Positions 1 through 10,490 of a stretch of 64,000 nt of DNA are shown here, in pieces. The translations under genes and the position numbers were made by a program. The stretch spans positions 16,249,374 through 16,313,373 of the forward strand of contig OZ024827.1 in the NCBI GenBank assembly GCA_964016985.1, read 5' to 3'. The first letter of the stretch is position 1. Every line of letters starts with the position of its first letter. Below the pieces are notes generated by a model. The model saw nothing but the letters and a program-made list of their open reading frames with translations, searched no databases and was not told where the DNA came from. The DNA comes from Anodontia alba (lineage: Eukaryota > Mollusca > Bivalvia > Lucinida > Lucinidae).

Positions 1-614
1 AAAGTTACCCATAGAGCTAAGTATTAATTTATTTATTTAGCCTCATCACGAGAAACCCTGTCTTTGTGGTGTTACAACCAGGTATGAAATAGATCAGACT
101 GCGCAGCTGCAGAGAAAAACTAGAGTCTTGAAAAATTGGATAAGTTATACCTTCTAAGCAGTGAACGGGAAATGAAGGCGTTGATCAGACTATGCAGATG
201 CAACAGGCTGATCTGCGCTTTTGATGTTTGCAAAGGTATAAAACAGGTTTTCTTATGGCCAGGCTCTATTTATTTTTTACTGCCTCCAGGCTTGGGCAAA
301 AGGGGCATATGCTTCCCCCCACCCCAGCATTCCAGAATAATGAATGATTTTTTTTTTTTTTTTTTTTTTTGCATCCAGTGGATTGGTTGTGTGTGTGTGG
401 GGGGGGGGGGGGGGGGGGAGGGGGCATGGGAATGCAAATTCCCCCCCCCCCCTTTACCCCTGCACCACCCAATCCATATATATTTGTGTGGGTGTGGTGG
501 CTGAAGGGACAGACAGGTTATCCAGGATTCTGCATGGCTAGCATTGGTTATTATCAAACTAGCCAGAATTATTTTTGCAGCTTAGAAATTACCTGGATAA
601 GGCGGAAGGTTTTA
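1..614. other. Gene-free start with repeat fragments and low-complexity DNA
   Basis: No coding region is convincing. Bases 1-30 resemble the outer end of the family P elements seen later (compare the 'acccagagagctaag' end near 23570). Bases 160-245 match the family N repeat, with imperfect arms around 'tgatcagactatgcag' and 'aggctgatctgcgc'. Bases 345-450 are a T run, then a G run, then a C run; the open frames crossing them are proline/glycine/lysine runs, not proteins. Confidence 0.6.
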
Positions 615-845
615 TTTGTTTGTTTTGGAGTTTTACGACCCAGTCAACACTATTTGGGTTATTTTTGAGCCGGTCAATTTACATAACCGCACTTCTTTGG
701 CAGGCTTATACATAAGTGGTTAACCAGTATAGTGCACATCCTTTCGCCAGAAACCGACAACTGCCCTTCTTGAATCAGTGGGAGGGAAAGAATGACCCCA
801 CAAAAGAATGTTGCCCCAGCAATTTTCGAATCCGCGACTTCCTGA
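615..845 (-). mobile_element. tRNA-derived SINE, truncated copy
   Basis: On the minus strand this carries the body shared with the fuller copy at 27861-28164: a stretch around 'gtttctggcgaaaggatg', then 'actggttaaccactt' and the 'gactgggtcgtaaaac' tail. The tRNA-like head is only partly kept near 830-845. No target duplication could be fixed. It is a decayed retroposon, not a gene. Confidence 0.75.
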
Positions 846-984
846 AATTCAGAAAAAAAAATCAGCCTGCAAGATTAATGAGAATGACTTGAAATAGCAT
901 GGAAATGCACTCTCAGGCGATCCAATTTTAAACATTTCCCGGGGGAGGCCCCCTGGACCCCCCTTATAAGAAAGGAACCCCCTC

Positions 985-2570
985 TCGTACTATACCCCGC
1001 TCGCGGCTTACGCCGCTCGATACATGTCTTCGGCAGTCAATGTCCCCCCGTCTTCAGACCTTCTGGGTCCAGCCCTGTGAAGGTATCTTTTAACCTCTGT
1101 CAGGTGGTGACCTCTAACAGAACTGAGGGCTGGACAACGTAATAATATATGTTCTAGGTCTTCGTCTTCGAGAAAACAGAGTGGACATGTTGCCTCCTTG
1201 ACACCGTCGATGTTATACTTCATCTTGTGAGACTGAAGTAGATACGCCATTTTACTGCAGCCCGCATTACATCCAACCTATTGGACTGGACAGAGTCTCA
1301 GACAGGACGCGTGCTCCCAATCTGAAGGCTTGGTAGATAGCATCTTTCCAACGTGGACTTATCCTCGACGTGTCCAGACTTTCCTAACTGCGTCTTTGAC
1401 CATTTATCTGCATCTTTCTTTCGAGACTTGGCTCATCTCATCCGGGCTAGGTAGGTTCTGTTTCTCGATAATGTTCGAGACTCTGGTGAAGAAACTGTCC
1501 AGGTCTTTGACAGCTTTTTGTCTTTCTCTCAACTCCTGTAGCGTAGAGTTGTCACCCCACGCAACCGAATACAGTAGGTTCTTTTGTCGTTTCTCCAGCT
1601 CGGCCTCTGGTGGCAGAGCCCCCAGAAGACTGTATACAATCGCTGTAGCTGTTAGCTTGGATAAGGATTGAATGTTCCGCAGTGTATCCAGATGGAATGA
1701 TGTAAGTTGTTTCATATGCGTTTTGTTAATTTCAAGAGCTTCAAGTCCATATAACAACCTTAATATTAGTAGTACGTACACTTGATATATTTTGTAAGAA
1801 GTTTTAGGGTTTAGCCCATTGCAGCTATGTACACCTGTTTCTGTTAACGAGTATAATGTCCTTCTGGCCAGACTAATTTTCTTGCGTATATTCAAGACCG
1901 TTTCATCTTTCATGGACCTCACCAATCCGAAATGCTCAGTAGAATCGCATGTACTGATTTCTGATTGTCCAACATGGAAAACTCGATCTTGATCTGCTTT
2001 ACGACTAGCCGTTGTCCTTATTCTGGGAACTAGTACAATTTTCGTAGGATGCACCCTGTATCTACGTTCTCCCGAGTACATAGGTTTAAAGTTCAACATG
2101 GTCTGTAGGTCAAACGCTGAGTTCGACAAGAAGAGAAGGTCGTCAGCCACCACCAGCGCACTGCGTATGTATAGTGCCTATGTAAGCGCACAAGGCCTGC
2201 TTCTTCAGATCATGTAGCAACGGGTCCACGTAGAGCTTGTAGAAGTGATTTTACAATATCCGTCCTTGACGAACACCTTGAAGTATTGGGAAGCTTTCGC
2301 TGAGTTCGCCCTGCCATTTTACCTTAGATGACATATCTGAGTAGAGCTGATCTACAATGTTCCATAGGTCCATTGCGACACTTCCTCAAAGACATTCTTT
2401 TCTAGAATCACATGGTTTACCACGTCGAACGCTTTCTGTGCATCGACAGTTACCAAATACGGGGATTTCTTGATTCCACTGTTGCCTCCGAACATGAGTG
2501 GACGTAACAGCGACAAGAATAGCATGGTTATAAATAACCGTCTAATGCGCAATTTGGTTACATTGGTCAA
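985..2570 (-). pseudogene. Decayed LINE reverse transcriptase relic (non-LTR)
   Basis: Read on the minus strand from 2570 downwards, translated blocks follow the order of a non-LTR reverse transcriptase. 'YLVTVDAQKAFDVVNH' (about 2400-2465) is the first catalytic-aspartate block. 'LQGVRQG' (about 2255-2285) is the RT signature before the active site. 'ADDLLFLS' (about 2125-2150) is the YxDD-type active site with the first residue changed. A long thumb-like region follows (1404-2100) and a C-terminal cysteine/histidine motif CPLC..EDLEHILLRCP (about 1120-1190). The blocks lie in different frames and are separated by stops, so the copy is dead and 5'-truncated (no endonuclease domain seen). It differs in sequence from the LINEs at 17163 and 25453, so at least two LINE lineages are present. 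Clade assignment is not attempted. Confidence 0.85.
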
Positions 2571-2846
2571 TGATAATCACGTGGATAACAACCTTAAGGA
2601 AAATTTGGCGTTTTTAATACAATGGCTTGATTGTTTACAATCGACCCAAAAACTACCATGGAGGAGTGGGGGTGTAAGTTGATTTTACTGGTGTCAGTAT
2701 TTCTGAAATTCTGGATCCAGTTATTTAAAAGAAGTATTATAGCATAGGCAAATTCTGAAGTTTATTGAAAATAATGCTTAAATATATTCAACAAAGCGCC
2801 AGTGTAAGTCATAATTCAATAAATGGCTCTAGCTCTGGACCTAGGT
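2571..2846. other. No gene seen
   Basis: Short AT-rich stretch between the LINE relic and the mariner relic. No translated similarity, repeat copy or hairpin was recognised. Confidence 0.5.
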
Positions 2847-3118
2847 CTACGAGGGTTGTTCGAAAAGTTTTGCAAACGCACTGTATACTCGACAATCACT
2901 GGATTTACCTGTACAAAAAGCAATGCGAAACGGATGACTGATCATTACTGTACATTGTGCATATACTTGAAATCCACAAACCTGTTCTTTTGCAAATTCG
3001 ATTGCTTTCAGGTGTAGTCGTAGACAATGCGTTGAAAATGGTTAGAAAACGAACAGAAAATGTTGCTGAAATCAGCGGTTATGTAAAATCCCGTTGTAAG
3101 TTGGTAGGACATCTCCAC

Positions 3119-3583
3119 GTACATCACCATAGTGCAGATTATATTTCATTTCCTTTGGAATCGTTGGGCCCATTGTGGTATATTTGGAAATGGAGTTATT
3201 CTCAGGTATACGCTTGAAGGCGTAAGCGGCGTTGCAAACTTCATTACTGCTTATGAAAAGTCTCAATAAAACCGAGACTCCCATTTTATAATCCGTAGTG
3301 TGTTCTTTGTTTCCAGTCTTTTTAACGTTTATTTTACTATGCTGAAGCTGGTGTTAGTGCCGTGTGGCGGCGGTAGAACGTCTCGCCGTACATCACCATA
3401 GTGCAGATTATATTTCATTTCCTTTGGAATCAATGGGCGCGCTGTGGTATATTTGGAAATGGAGTTCTGCTCATGTATACGCTAGAGGGCGTAAGCGGTG
3501 TTGCAAACTTCATTACTGCTTATGAAGAGTCTCAATAATACTGAGACTCCCATTTTCTAATCCGTAGTGTGTTCTTTGTTTCC
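3119..3583. repeat. Direct duplication of about 195 bp inside the mariner relic
   Basis: The segments 3119-3317 and 3391-3583 start with the same 'gtacatcaccatagtgcag' and end with the same 'gtgttctttgtttcc', with scattered substitutions. A weaker relative of the start is seen near 11912 ('cttcatcatagtgcagc'). This suggests a tandem duplication, or insertion of a two-unit repeat, between the mariner 5' end and its transposase. Confidence 0.85.
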
Positions 3584-4430
3584 AAAGGCAATTTTTTGAC
3601 GTTTATTGGGATTTGGGCGTCAAAAACATACATGATGAGATATGTGTTGTTTATGGGATAAACAAATGTCATTTTCCACAATTTATAGATGGTTTACAGA
3701 ATTCAGTTCCGGTCAAGAATCAGTCAAAAATGCCCCTTATTCAGGAAGACCCAGGTCTGCTGTTACCAAATCTTACATTCATAAGATCAAGTGCATTATT
3801 TAGAAAGATGCGCCTTTCACTGTCAGACAGCTGACACAAATGACAAACTTGGGTTTAGCATCTGTCCACTTCATTCCGAAGAAAATTCTTAAGGTTACGA
3901 AGATAAGTGCTCGCTGGACCCCCAATTTGCTCACCGATGAGCAGTGTGAGGGTGTAAATGGCAGAACAACTGCTAGAGAAGTACCCAAAATACCAGAAAA
4001 AAAGGTGTTTGATCGTCTCATAACTTGTGATAAGACATGAATCCATTTTTATGAGCCCAAGCGGAAAGTTGATAACAGGATATCGGCTCTGAAACATGCT
4101 AAAAGGCCAAGTATTGCTAAACGAACACTGACAACAAAGAAGGTGTTATACGTCATTTTCTTCAGAAATTCTGGGCCACTCATGCAAATTACTGTTCCAA
4201 AATGTAGGGGTGTATCTGGTTGCTTCTATACAAATGTGGTTCTGAAAAAAAAAAAAAAAATGAGAAAACGGTCTCTAGCATGTCTATTTGTTACAAGACA
4301 ATGCTCCAGCCCACAAATCAAAACTGTAGCACAGTTTTTGAAGTCTGAAAAGGTCAATGTATTGTTGCACCCTCCCTACAGACCTGGGCGCGTGCGATTT
4401 TTCCTCTTTCCGAAATTGAAAAAAACAACA
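3570..4430 (+). pseudogene. Mariner transposase, degraded
   Basis: Protein blocks appear in family order: an N-terminal 'IHDEICVVYG' block (3630-3660), 'KISARWTPNLLTDEQ' (about 3903-3945), the first catalytic region 'FDRLITCDKT' ending in a stop (4008-4040), 'HFYEPKRK' (4046-4070), 'KKVLYVIFF' (4138-4165), an out-of-frame 'QDNAPAH' second catalytic block (about 4293-4315) and 'LLHPPYRPGRVRFFLFPKL' (4363-4420). In the last block the usual SPDLxPCDFFLFP has lost both aspartates. Several frameshifts, an A run at 4245-4260 and a stop right after the first catalytic block show it cannot encode an active enzyme. Confidence 0.88.
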
Positions 4431-4784
4431 ACAAAAAAAAACAAAAACACCCTCCCCCCCCCCCCCCGCCCCACACACACACAAAACAAACAAACACCTA
4501 TCTGGTAGGAGATATAGATCCAGAAGTACATTGGGGTCTGCAATTCACCAGTTTCTTATGGGTGTACCCAAAGATGGGTATAAAATTCTTTTGATGTGTT
4601 CTGGCTAAAGGGGAATATTTCGAAGGTAACTATAGACAAATCATACCAACTTTTAATTAATATCTCGGAGAAAACGTGTAGTTTCCGAATACCCCTCGTA
4701 TATGCCGCGGGACATAGTAGCTCTCATACCGGGCATGTTTTGTATTGTGCCATATTTGTTACCATGGAACCAGTATCCCAAGTG

Positions 4785-5215
4785 TGGCATTCATCCATCA
4801 AATGATTATACAAGGCAAACTCACCCTGACCTACATATACTTTGGAGTCAAATTTTGGTGTAACATAGAAACAATATCCCACGTATGACTTTCATCCATC
4901 AAATAATCTTCAAAGTACAATGCAAAATCACTGGACTGTGAAATATAGGTCACACTGACCTACCCATGATATGAGTTCAATCTTGGTGTCACATGAACCA
5001 TTATCCCAAGAACGACGTTCATCCATCAAATAGTCTTCAAGATACACGGTAAAATTCCTGAACCGTGAAATACAGATCACATTGACCTACATATACCATG
5101 AGGACAGTTTGATGTAACATGAAACCAAATCCCACAGACCCCAGTTATGACATTCGTCCACCAATACTTGACAGTGGAATATAGGTCACATTGACCTACA
5201 TATGATATGCGTTCA
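4785..5215. repeat. Tandem repeat, about four units of 95-135 bp
   Basis: 'ttcatccatcaaat'-type motifs recur near 4790, 4890, 5018 and (as 'ttcgtccacca') 5153, and 'cattgacctacatat'-type motifs near 4823, 4955, 5085 and 5190. The unit reads roughly: tgtaacatgaaac, then attatcccaagta, then catccatcaaat, then gtgaaatataggtcac, then tgacctacatat. Units diverge enough that the array is old. No coding potential. Confidence 0.75.
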
Positions 5216-5880
5216 GGATTGGGACCCATATAGACCCTATATGGGATACCCACAGAGGACCCACATTGAATCCCATATGGGGCCCATATGGGTCCTATAT
5301 ATAATATTTGCTGGGATGAAACTGTTGTCGTTATGCACATATCAATGTTTTCCCCCAGATCGGGGTGGCGGGATTCCCCTGGGGAATTAGACATTTTTAG
5401 AAAATTGGCTGTCTAATTCCCTACCCATGAGCACGAATTTGTGCTGAAAATCCCCTAAGTGGCATTACGAAAATACGCCTATTCAAATATACTGAAAATT
5501 TCATCGCCCAAAATAAAAATTTCAGATAAAAAATTCTGATATTTTTCACATTTCTACTCAAAACATAGATTGTAGGTACTCGTTAGAACCGCCTCGATGA
5601 GGCAGTTCTAACGAGTACCCACAATCTATGCTTTTGAGCAGAAATAAGAAAAATAATGTATACCCCTGTAAACCCCAGTTTTACTATATAAAAGTGGGGT
5701 TTAAGGGGGTCAAAATTATATAGACATGTTTTCGTGATGGGCATTGATATTTGCGCATAGTTTCTACTTGAATTTCTCTTTTAAGTGTCTAATACCCTGC
5801 CCATGTGTCAAAATTTTCTGTTGAATTCCCACGGGTTGGGTATGAATTGGATGTCTAATGCCAAAGGTAACCACTCCTCT
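5216..5880. repeat. CATATGGG-rich block and a related pair of direct repeats around a foldback element
   Basis: Bases 5217-5310 are built from permutations of CCCATATGGG/CCTATATGGG. At 5415-5455 and 5785-5835 the same phrase recurs ('gtctaattccctacccatg' and 'gtctaataccctgcccatg'), placed on either side of the family A element 5463-5739. The simplest reading is an older repeat into which the foldback inserted. Confidence 0.6.
5463..5739. mobile_element. Family A foldback element, copy 1
   Basis: Ends CATTACGAAAATACGCCT and ...TTTTCGTGATG, with a nearly palindromic core around 'ctcgttagaaccgcctcg' at about 5578-5625. It fits the family plan: about 280 bp, 20-bp terminal inverted repeats, two unlike AT-rich arms, and a central palindrome of about 75 bp. 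Confidence 0.9.
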
Positions 5881-6579
5881 GGGAGACAACAATGATAGGT
5901 GCATTACGTCATCGACTTTGCTAATGTTCTGACAGAATGTCGCCAATATCTGATATTGTTTAGTGTTTTCATGCTCAACTTGAAACAATTTTATGCACTT
6001 TCAAAACAACAGCACTATTACACTGGAAAAAAGGTATATATTCGTAATAAACAAAATACTGAACAGTGCTTATTACTTGATATGAAAAATCGTTCACTGG
6101 GGATCCTGGGTAACTCGATAAAAAAAAAGATAATAAAAATAAAAAAAAAAAAATAAAAAATCGTTCCTTCGGAACTCGATTTTTTACCGAATTACCACGC
6201 TCCTTCGTGGCAACTTTTTTTATACTTAACAACATTTAACCACTGTTGACTATTCGCTTTATTAAATAAAGCAGTGAAATGCGTTTTCTGATATAAAGTA
6301 TCTGTCACTTTAATATGAGTGTTGATAATCTGATAATTTAACGCGTTTCAGCTAATTACGCTTCTCCTTCGTGACGGAAAGTTCACATTAGGTTAAATCT
6401 GTTGATGATTCTGCATATAAAAACTCATTAGTAAGGGTACAAGAACCCATCCCTGTAAGCTTCACTGAAGACGAGTCATTTAGCCTCTCAGTTGAGTATT
6501 TATGGTAATTTCAAGTTAAAGAACTTCTGTTTAGTAAGGTAATATAGAGGTATCACGTTTTAGTTTTACAAAAGCACAA
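5881..6579. other. No gene seen; AT-rich
   Basis: Holds an A-rich block (6118-6160) and a loose hairpin around 'atcgttccttcggaactcg' (6160-6180) with a related 'cgctccttcgtgg' at 6198. Frames here are low-complexity. Confidence 0.5.
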
Positions 6580-6789
6580 TTAACCACTTCACCCCTGTAT
6601 TTCTGAATTGGGCTGTTTCATCTTTGAGTTTGGGTACATTCATTGCTGCATATAGGGATTTCAGACAAAAATAAAAAAAACCAAAATAGTAAGCAGTGTA
6701 GGTCCTGATGAGACGGCTCATATGAGCCATCTCATCAGGAACTGCACTGCATGAGTATCTGTTTTGGTCTGCAGGACTGAAAGGGTTAA
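6580..6789. mobile_element. TTAA-bounded MITE (piggyBac-like), GACGGCTCAT type
   Basis: Begins TTAACCACTTCACCCCTGTA and ends CAGGACTGAAAGGGTTAA. The middle (6690-6755) is a palindrome around 'gatgagacggctcatatg'. TTAA targets with CCC/GGG-type ends are the hallmark of piggyBac elements; superfamily membership is inferred from this alone because no transposase is present. Confidence 0.75.
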
Positions 6790-6800
6790 GTAACAAAAAT

Positions 6801-8202
6801 ATATTACGAAAACATGCCTATCCAAATATATAGAAAATTTCACCTCCAAAAACTGAAAATTTTCAGATAAAAAACTCGGATATTTTTCATATTTCTGCTC
6901 AAAACATAGATTGTGGGTACTCGTTAGAACCGCCTCGGAATCGGTCAACTTGTACGCTGTCAGAGTACTATTGAACAATAAATTGACCTGTTCGGGTAGA
7001 CAAGTTGACTGTATGTAAACAAACACCAGAAGCGAAGGTCATTGCGTTTACCGTTTTCATTTTACTTTTTGTCGAAAATCGGAAAATGTCATGCTGTGGC
7101 AATGAATGGAGACAATCCTGACACAATGATCATAGAAAAAATCGGAGGATTTCTACAGATATCCTTTTAGGCATAAAAAAAACTCATGGCTTGAACATGC
7201 CTTACCGTGATTCAAACGGCAATTTAAACTTTAACTCCTGAAATTCAAGTCCATGTTAAAATAAGGCAGTTTATCACACCTTTGCTTAAACAAAGTGATT
7301 CGCTTCCGATAAACAAAAGTTTCTATGTGTTCCATTTGACCGGTGGCGTACATTTTAAGTAATGGAAATTACTGTGCAATCGAGTACATCTTCGAAAAAA
7401 AAAAAAAAAAAAAAAAAAATAAAAAAAAAACAAGAAAATTCGCTTGTTCTTAACATTTTAACGGCGTCCAACAGCGTCGATAGCTTTGGTTATTTACTTG
7501 TAACCTAATTTCCTTATTCATCACTGAATTCCTATTTTAGAACTTTAGTACATGTCAAAGACTTTGAAACTCGAGCACCTCCTATATAATTTACATTATT
7601 AAATTATACGCCGCAAGTCAACTGGTACGCATCGAAGTTTTTTAACCTGTACCTGAAAAACGAAACATCTCATTATTGCATAAACATATTTAAAATGTGT
7701 GCAATATCCAATGGTTTTACACCGACTTGTGTCATCTCACTAAAATGTTATGAAATGCACAACAACTGCATCCTTTGCCTCGGTGCTTATTGTTCAGTGC
7801 ATGATTTTTGGTCGCAAAAAAGCAATATCTCGAGAAATTTACGGCGTTTTCCGTTAAAACAAGTATTATAACAATCTTGAAATTTTATCTCAGCATATGG
7901 CATTCTCCGATTCTTAGTAAAACACAAAACAAGTAAATAAACTCACATTTTATCCAACTGATCAGCACTCTGGGAAGTTGTTTACACACATCGATAGGTC
8001 CACAAGAACAGGTTTACTTATTTCTTTATAGTACACCGTCGGAGTACAAGTTGACTGATTCCCGGGTGTGTCCAACGAGTACTCACAATCTATGTTCTTG
8101 AGCAAAATAAGAAAAATAATGTATACCCATGTAAAACCCAGTTTTACTATATAAAAGTGGGATTTAAGGGGGTCAATATTATATAGGCATGTTTTCGTGA
8201 CG
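6801..8202. mobile_element. Family A foldback, copy 2, split by a 1.1-kb insertion
   Basis: The left half (6801-6938) runs from ATTACGAAAACATGCC to 'gttagaaccgcctcgg'; the right half (8061-8202) runs from 'ccaacgagtactcac' to 'catgttttcgtgacg'. Together they make one complete family A element whose central palindrome is interrupted at its tip. The right end lies 8 bp beyond the stop codon of the B-box gene. Confidence 0.85.
6939..8060. mobile_element. Nested 1.12-kb inverted-repeat element
   Basis: The left end reads 'aatcggtcaacttgtac' and the right end is its complement ('gtacaagttgactgatt'). The imperfect terminal repeat extends over about 35 bp. The motif CAAGTTGAC recurs inside near 7003. 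No open frame suggests a transposase; an A run lies at 7396-7430. It sits exactly at the tip of a family A palindrome. No target duplication could be recognised, so the superfamily is open. Confidence 0.7.
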
Positions 8203-8209
8203 TGTAAAT

Positions 8210-9967
8210 CTAAAAGCCTGAACATGGTCTGCACATCCTCCTATATACAATGACGTTGTAACTACTGAAACAAACACATCGAGGGAGGACCAGTCCATCA
8301 GACTGAGAGAGTACCACTGTGTTGCTATAGTTACCATTACACTCCTTGCTCAGTTTATGGAGGCATTTATTATGCAGATCAATCACATACACATCCCCAT
8401 GTGTATCTACTGCGATTCCACATAGAATACCGAAGTCCTTGTGTCTAAATAAACTATGTATCTTCAGCTTATCATCTCTGATATCAATGGCCATTATGGT
8501 TTGGCTTTCAGGGTCTGCGACATAAAGCCTGGTTTCAGCTTTACTGACGGTCAAATAACAAGAGCCGTTAAGATGACTACATAGTTTCTCGTCAGTTTCA
8601 AATGTCGATTTTACTACGCCACGAAAGTCCAGTATCTGAATGTAACCGCTTTTGCAGTGTTCGTTCCATATGGTTACAATTAATCCGTCTGAAATGCATG
8701 CGATCCCCCAACAGTCTCCACTGGTGCAAATATGGTTTGGATTCATTTTAATACAATCTTCAGCGATCTTGACAAGAACAACTTTTCTGACGTCTGGCAA
8801 AGTGATATACACATGATTGTCAGCCAAGCAAGATACAGCAAGATTCCATGGCCAGCTGTCCAGTTCCAAAATACTGATGTCATTGTTTGAAGCTATTACC
8901 TTTAGACATTCATTCTTCGTGTCCGTTAGTACTAGACTCCCATTTGATAAGCAGGCAATGTCTGTTATATCGCATTCTCTTTCTGTTTCAATGTCAAGTA
9001 CTTGGATTTGTTGATCTTTGATGATATCAGATTTCAAAGACGGTTTTAGTGAAATTCCAGTGAATTCTTCCTCAGCATCACTGGACGTATCACTAACTGC
9101 TTCATGCATTGCTACAGCATCAATATAGTCTTCTTCAGTTAACTTGGTTTCAGCAAACTGAGGACTTTCTGTCTCTTGTCTACCAAAAATATCTGTTGAT
9201 TCAGCTAACTCGCTTTTGGTGTTAACATTGGTATTGTTTATGTTGCCTGCTTTCAATGTTCCGTCTTTGCTCTGTTTGTCACGCTGTTCATTACTTCTGG
9301 AATCCTCTTCAAAATCACTGGAATAAACAGTGTCTGCTTTCTGTATTCTTTTACCATCAATACAGTCTCTTTGGGATGATTTCGATTCAGTGGACTGAGG
9401 GCGTTCTATCTGCTGCCTCTCAGAGATGTCTCTATCAAAATCTAATGCTTCAGTTGACTTGCTTGTGATATTAAAATTACAATCGTTTACATTGCCTTCT
9501 ATCTGCTGCCTCTCAGAGATGTCTCTAGCAAAATCTAATGATTCAGTTGACTTGCTTGTGATGTTAAAATTACAATCGTTTACATTGCCTAGCTCCGAAG
9601 CCTCATCATGGCTTTGTTGATCACATTGTTCGATCCTAGTGATATTCTGTTCCTGTATTTTCTGACTTGCTTCCGACTGTAGTTGTTCAAATGTGTGTCT
9701 ATTTTTACCTCGGTATAATTTCTCGTCAGCCTGTTTACATTCATAACACATATATTTCTTACAAGTTTTACAAAAGACAACTGCATCAACGCAGTCACCG
9801 TCATCATTACATGGATCACAGAAATATTTCCCATAGGTTAAAGAGGGTCGCTTCTTGCGCCGTGATAATACGGTCGATTCTCGTGTACTGTTAAATCTTT
9901 CCAGAGCTGCTTCGAGATCGGCTTTTGTTTTAAATCGCAGGGACTGTGCTGGTTTATCTTCATCCAT
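8210..9967 (-). CDS. B-box zinc-finger protein with repeat linker and probable beta-propeller (TRIM-like)
   Basis: Single open frame of 585 residues on the minus strand; the ATG at 9965-9967 is the first in frame, and the N-terminus is hydrophilic with no signal peptide. Residues 50-91 hold a B-box-type zinc site (C50, C53, C59, C66, C69, C74, C77, H91) of the class found in TRIM proteins, but no RING finger precedes it, so it is not a canonical RING E3 ligase. Residues 95-330 are a charged, low-complexity linker containing an exact-length 31-residue tandem duplication (127-157 and 158-188, differing at two positions). Residues 335-575 show repeated 'G-x-hydrophobic-V-x-D' strands (for example CGIAVDTHGDVYVIDLHN), typical of the NHL/propeller-like C-terminal half of bivalve TRIM2/3/71-like proteins. 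The last residues (VIVYRRMCRPCSGF) look unlike a normal propeller closing strand, so the C-terminus may be truncated near the adjacent foldback element. Function (innate immune signalling, RNA or protein binding) is inference. Confidence 0.8.
   Translation of the reverse strand: MDEDKPAQSLRFKTKADLEAALERFNSTRESTVLSRRKKRPSLTYGKYFCDPCNDDGDCVDAVVFCKTCKKYMCYECKQADEKLYRGKNRHTFEQLQSEASQKIQEQNITRIEQCDQQSHDEASELGNVNDCNFNITSKSTESLDFARDISERQQIEGNVNDCNFNITSKSTEALDFDRDISERQQIERPQSTESKSSQRDCIDGKRIQKADTVYSSDFEEDSRSNEQRDKQSKDGTLKAGNINNTNVNTKSELAESTDIFGRQETESPQFAETKLTEEDYIDAVAMHEAVSDTSSDAEEEFTGISLKPSLKSDIIKDQQIQVLDIETERECDITDIACLSNGSLVLTDTKNECLKVIASNNDISILELDSWPWNLAVSCLADNHVYITLPDVRKVVLVKIAEDCIKMNPNHICTSGDCWGIACISDGLIVTIWNEHCKSGYIQILDFRGVVKSTFETDEKLCSHLNGSCYLTVSKAETRLYVADPESQTIMAIDIRDDKLKIHSLFRHKDFGILCGIAVDTHGDVYVIDLHNKCLHKLSKECNGNYSNTVVLSQSDGLVLPRCVCFSSYNVIVYRRMCRPCSGF
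9408..9593 (-). repeat. 93-bp in-frame tandem duplication inside the B-box gene
   Basis: Two adjacent 93-bp units encode residues 127-157 and 158-188. Each contains 'tctgctgcctctcagagatg' and 'cagttgacttgcttgtgat'. They differ at only a few bases, so the duplication is recent and keeps the frame. Confidence 0.9.
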
Positions 9968-10299
9968 TGTTTACAATACCGCTAATATCTAACGTTTCCA
10001 GTAAATCACATATTCTAATGGATTGTTAATTATTGAACCTGACAGAATGTATCCCTTTGTTTTTTTTTTTTTGTTTTTTTTTGTTTTTTTGTCTTTTTAA
10101 ACTTTTGCGCACTTGCATTTACTCTTCCCATCAGTTTTATACTCTTCGAACGCTTCTGCGACTGTACATTATATTTACATTACAGCTCTCTAATTGACGA
10201 ATAACATTATAGAGTCCGTTGTAATAATTTCTAAATCCTGAAGTCCTTTTCATTTACTTTTTTATACTGTTGAACGCCCAAGAGTGTCATCTTTATAAT
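9968..10299. other. Upstream flank of the B-box gene; no feature fixed
   Basis: AT-rich, with a T-rich stretch interrupted by single Gs at 10059-10100. This is where the minus-strand promoter and any 5' leader exon should be, but no TATA box, initiator or splice signal could be chosen with confidence. Confidence 0.4.
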
Positions 10300-10490
10300 T
10301 ATATAATACGAAATGAAGGGACGTTTCGCTATGATTCGGACCGCGCCATGCGAAAATTGGGTTTCCGGGCATATGCTGACAGCGAAGGCCCAGATCAGCC
10401 TTCGCATCCGCAGTCTGATCAGGGCCTTCACTGTCCGCTAACAGAATCATCGGATACTACAAAATGTATGGATTGAGAGGTACGGCCCGG
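10300..10490. repeat. Family N interspersed repeat (imperfect hairpin)
   Basis: Contains 'tgacagcgaaggcccagatc' and its imperfect complement 'tgatcagggccttcactgtc', flanked by 'ccgcgccatgcgaaaa' and 'acggcccggatg'. The same phrases recur at 32160-32285 in the opposite order and in pieces at 160-245, 42490-42560, 44225-44290 and 48590-48910. Confidence 0.75.

Larger units (their letters stand above)
2847..4700 (+). mobile_element. Mariner-type DNA transposon, inactive
   Basis: The left end at about 2847 reads 'acgagggttgttcgaaaag', a typical mariner terminal repeat, and the right end near 4685-4700 ends 'acccctcgta', its rough complement. Between them is a broken transposase (3570-4430) on the plus strand. 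The element is about 1.85 kb, longer than the usual 1.3 kb mariner, because the N-terminal part is disrupted by a stretch carrying a duplicated segment of about 195 bp (3119-3317 and 3391-3583). Confidence 0.8.

Noticed and set aside
136..668. Overlapping open frames on both strands
   Set aside because: They cross T, G and C runs and code for glycine, proline and lysine strings; no family similarity.
5463..5739. Fixed target duplication for family A
   Set aside because: Flanks of twelve copies were compared by eye; only one (30045) shows a possible 6-bp match, so none is claimed.
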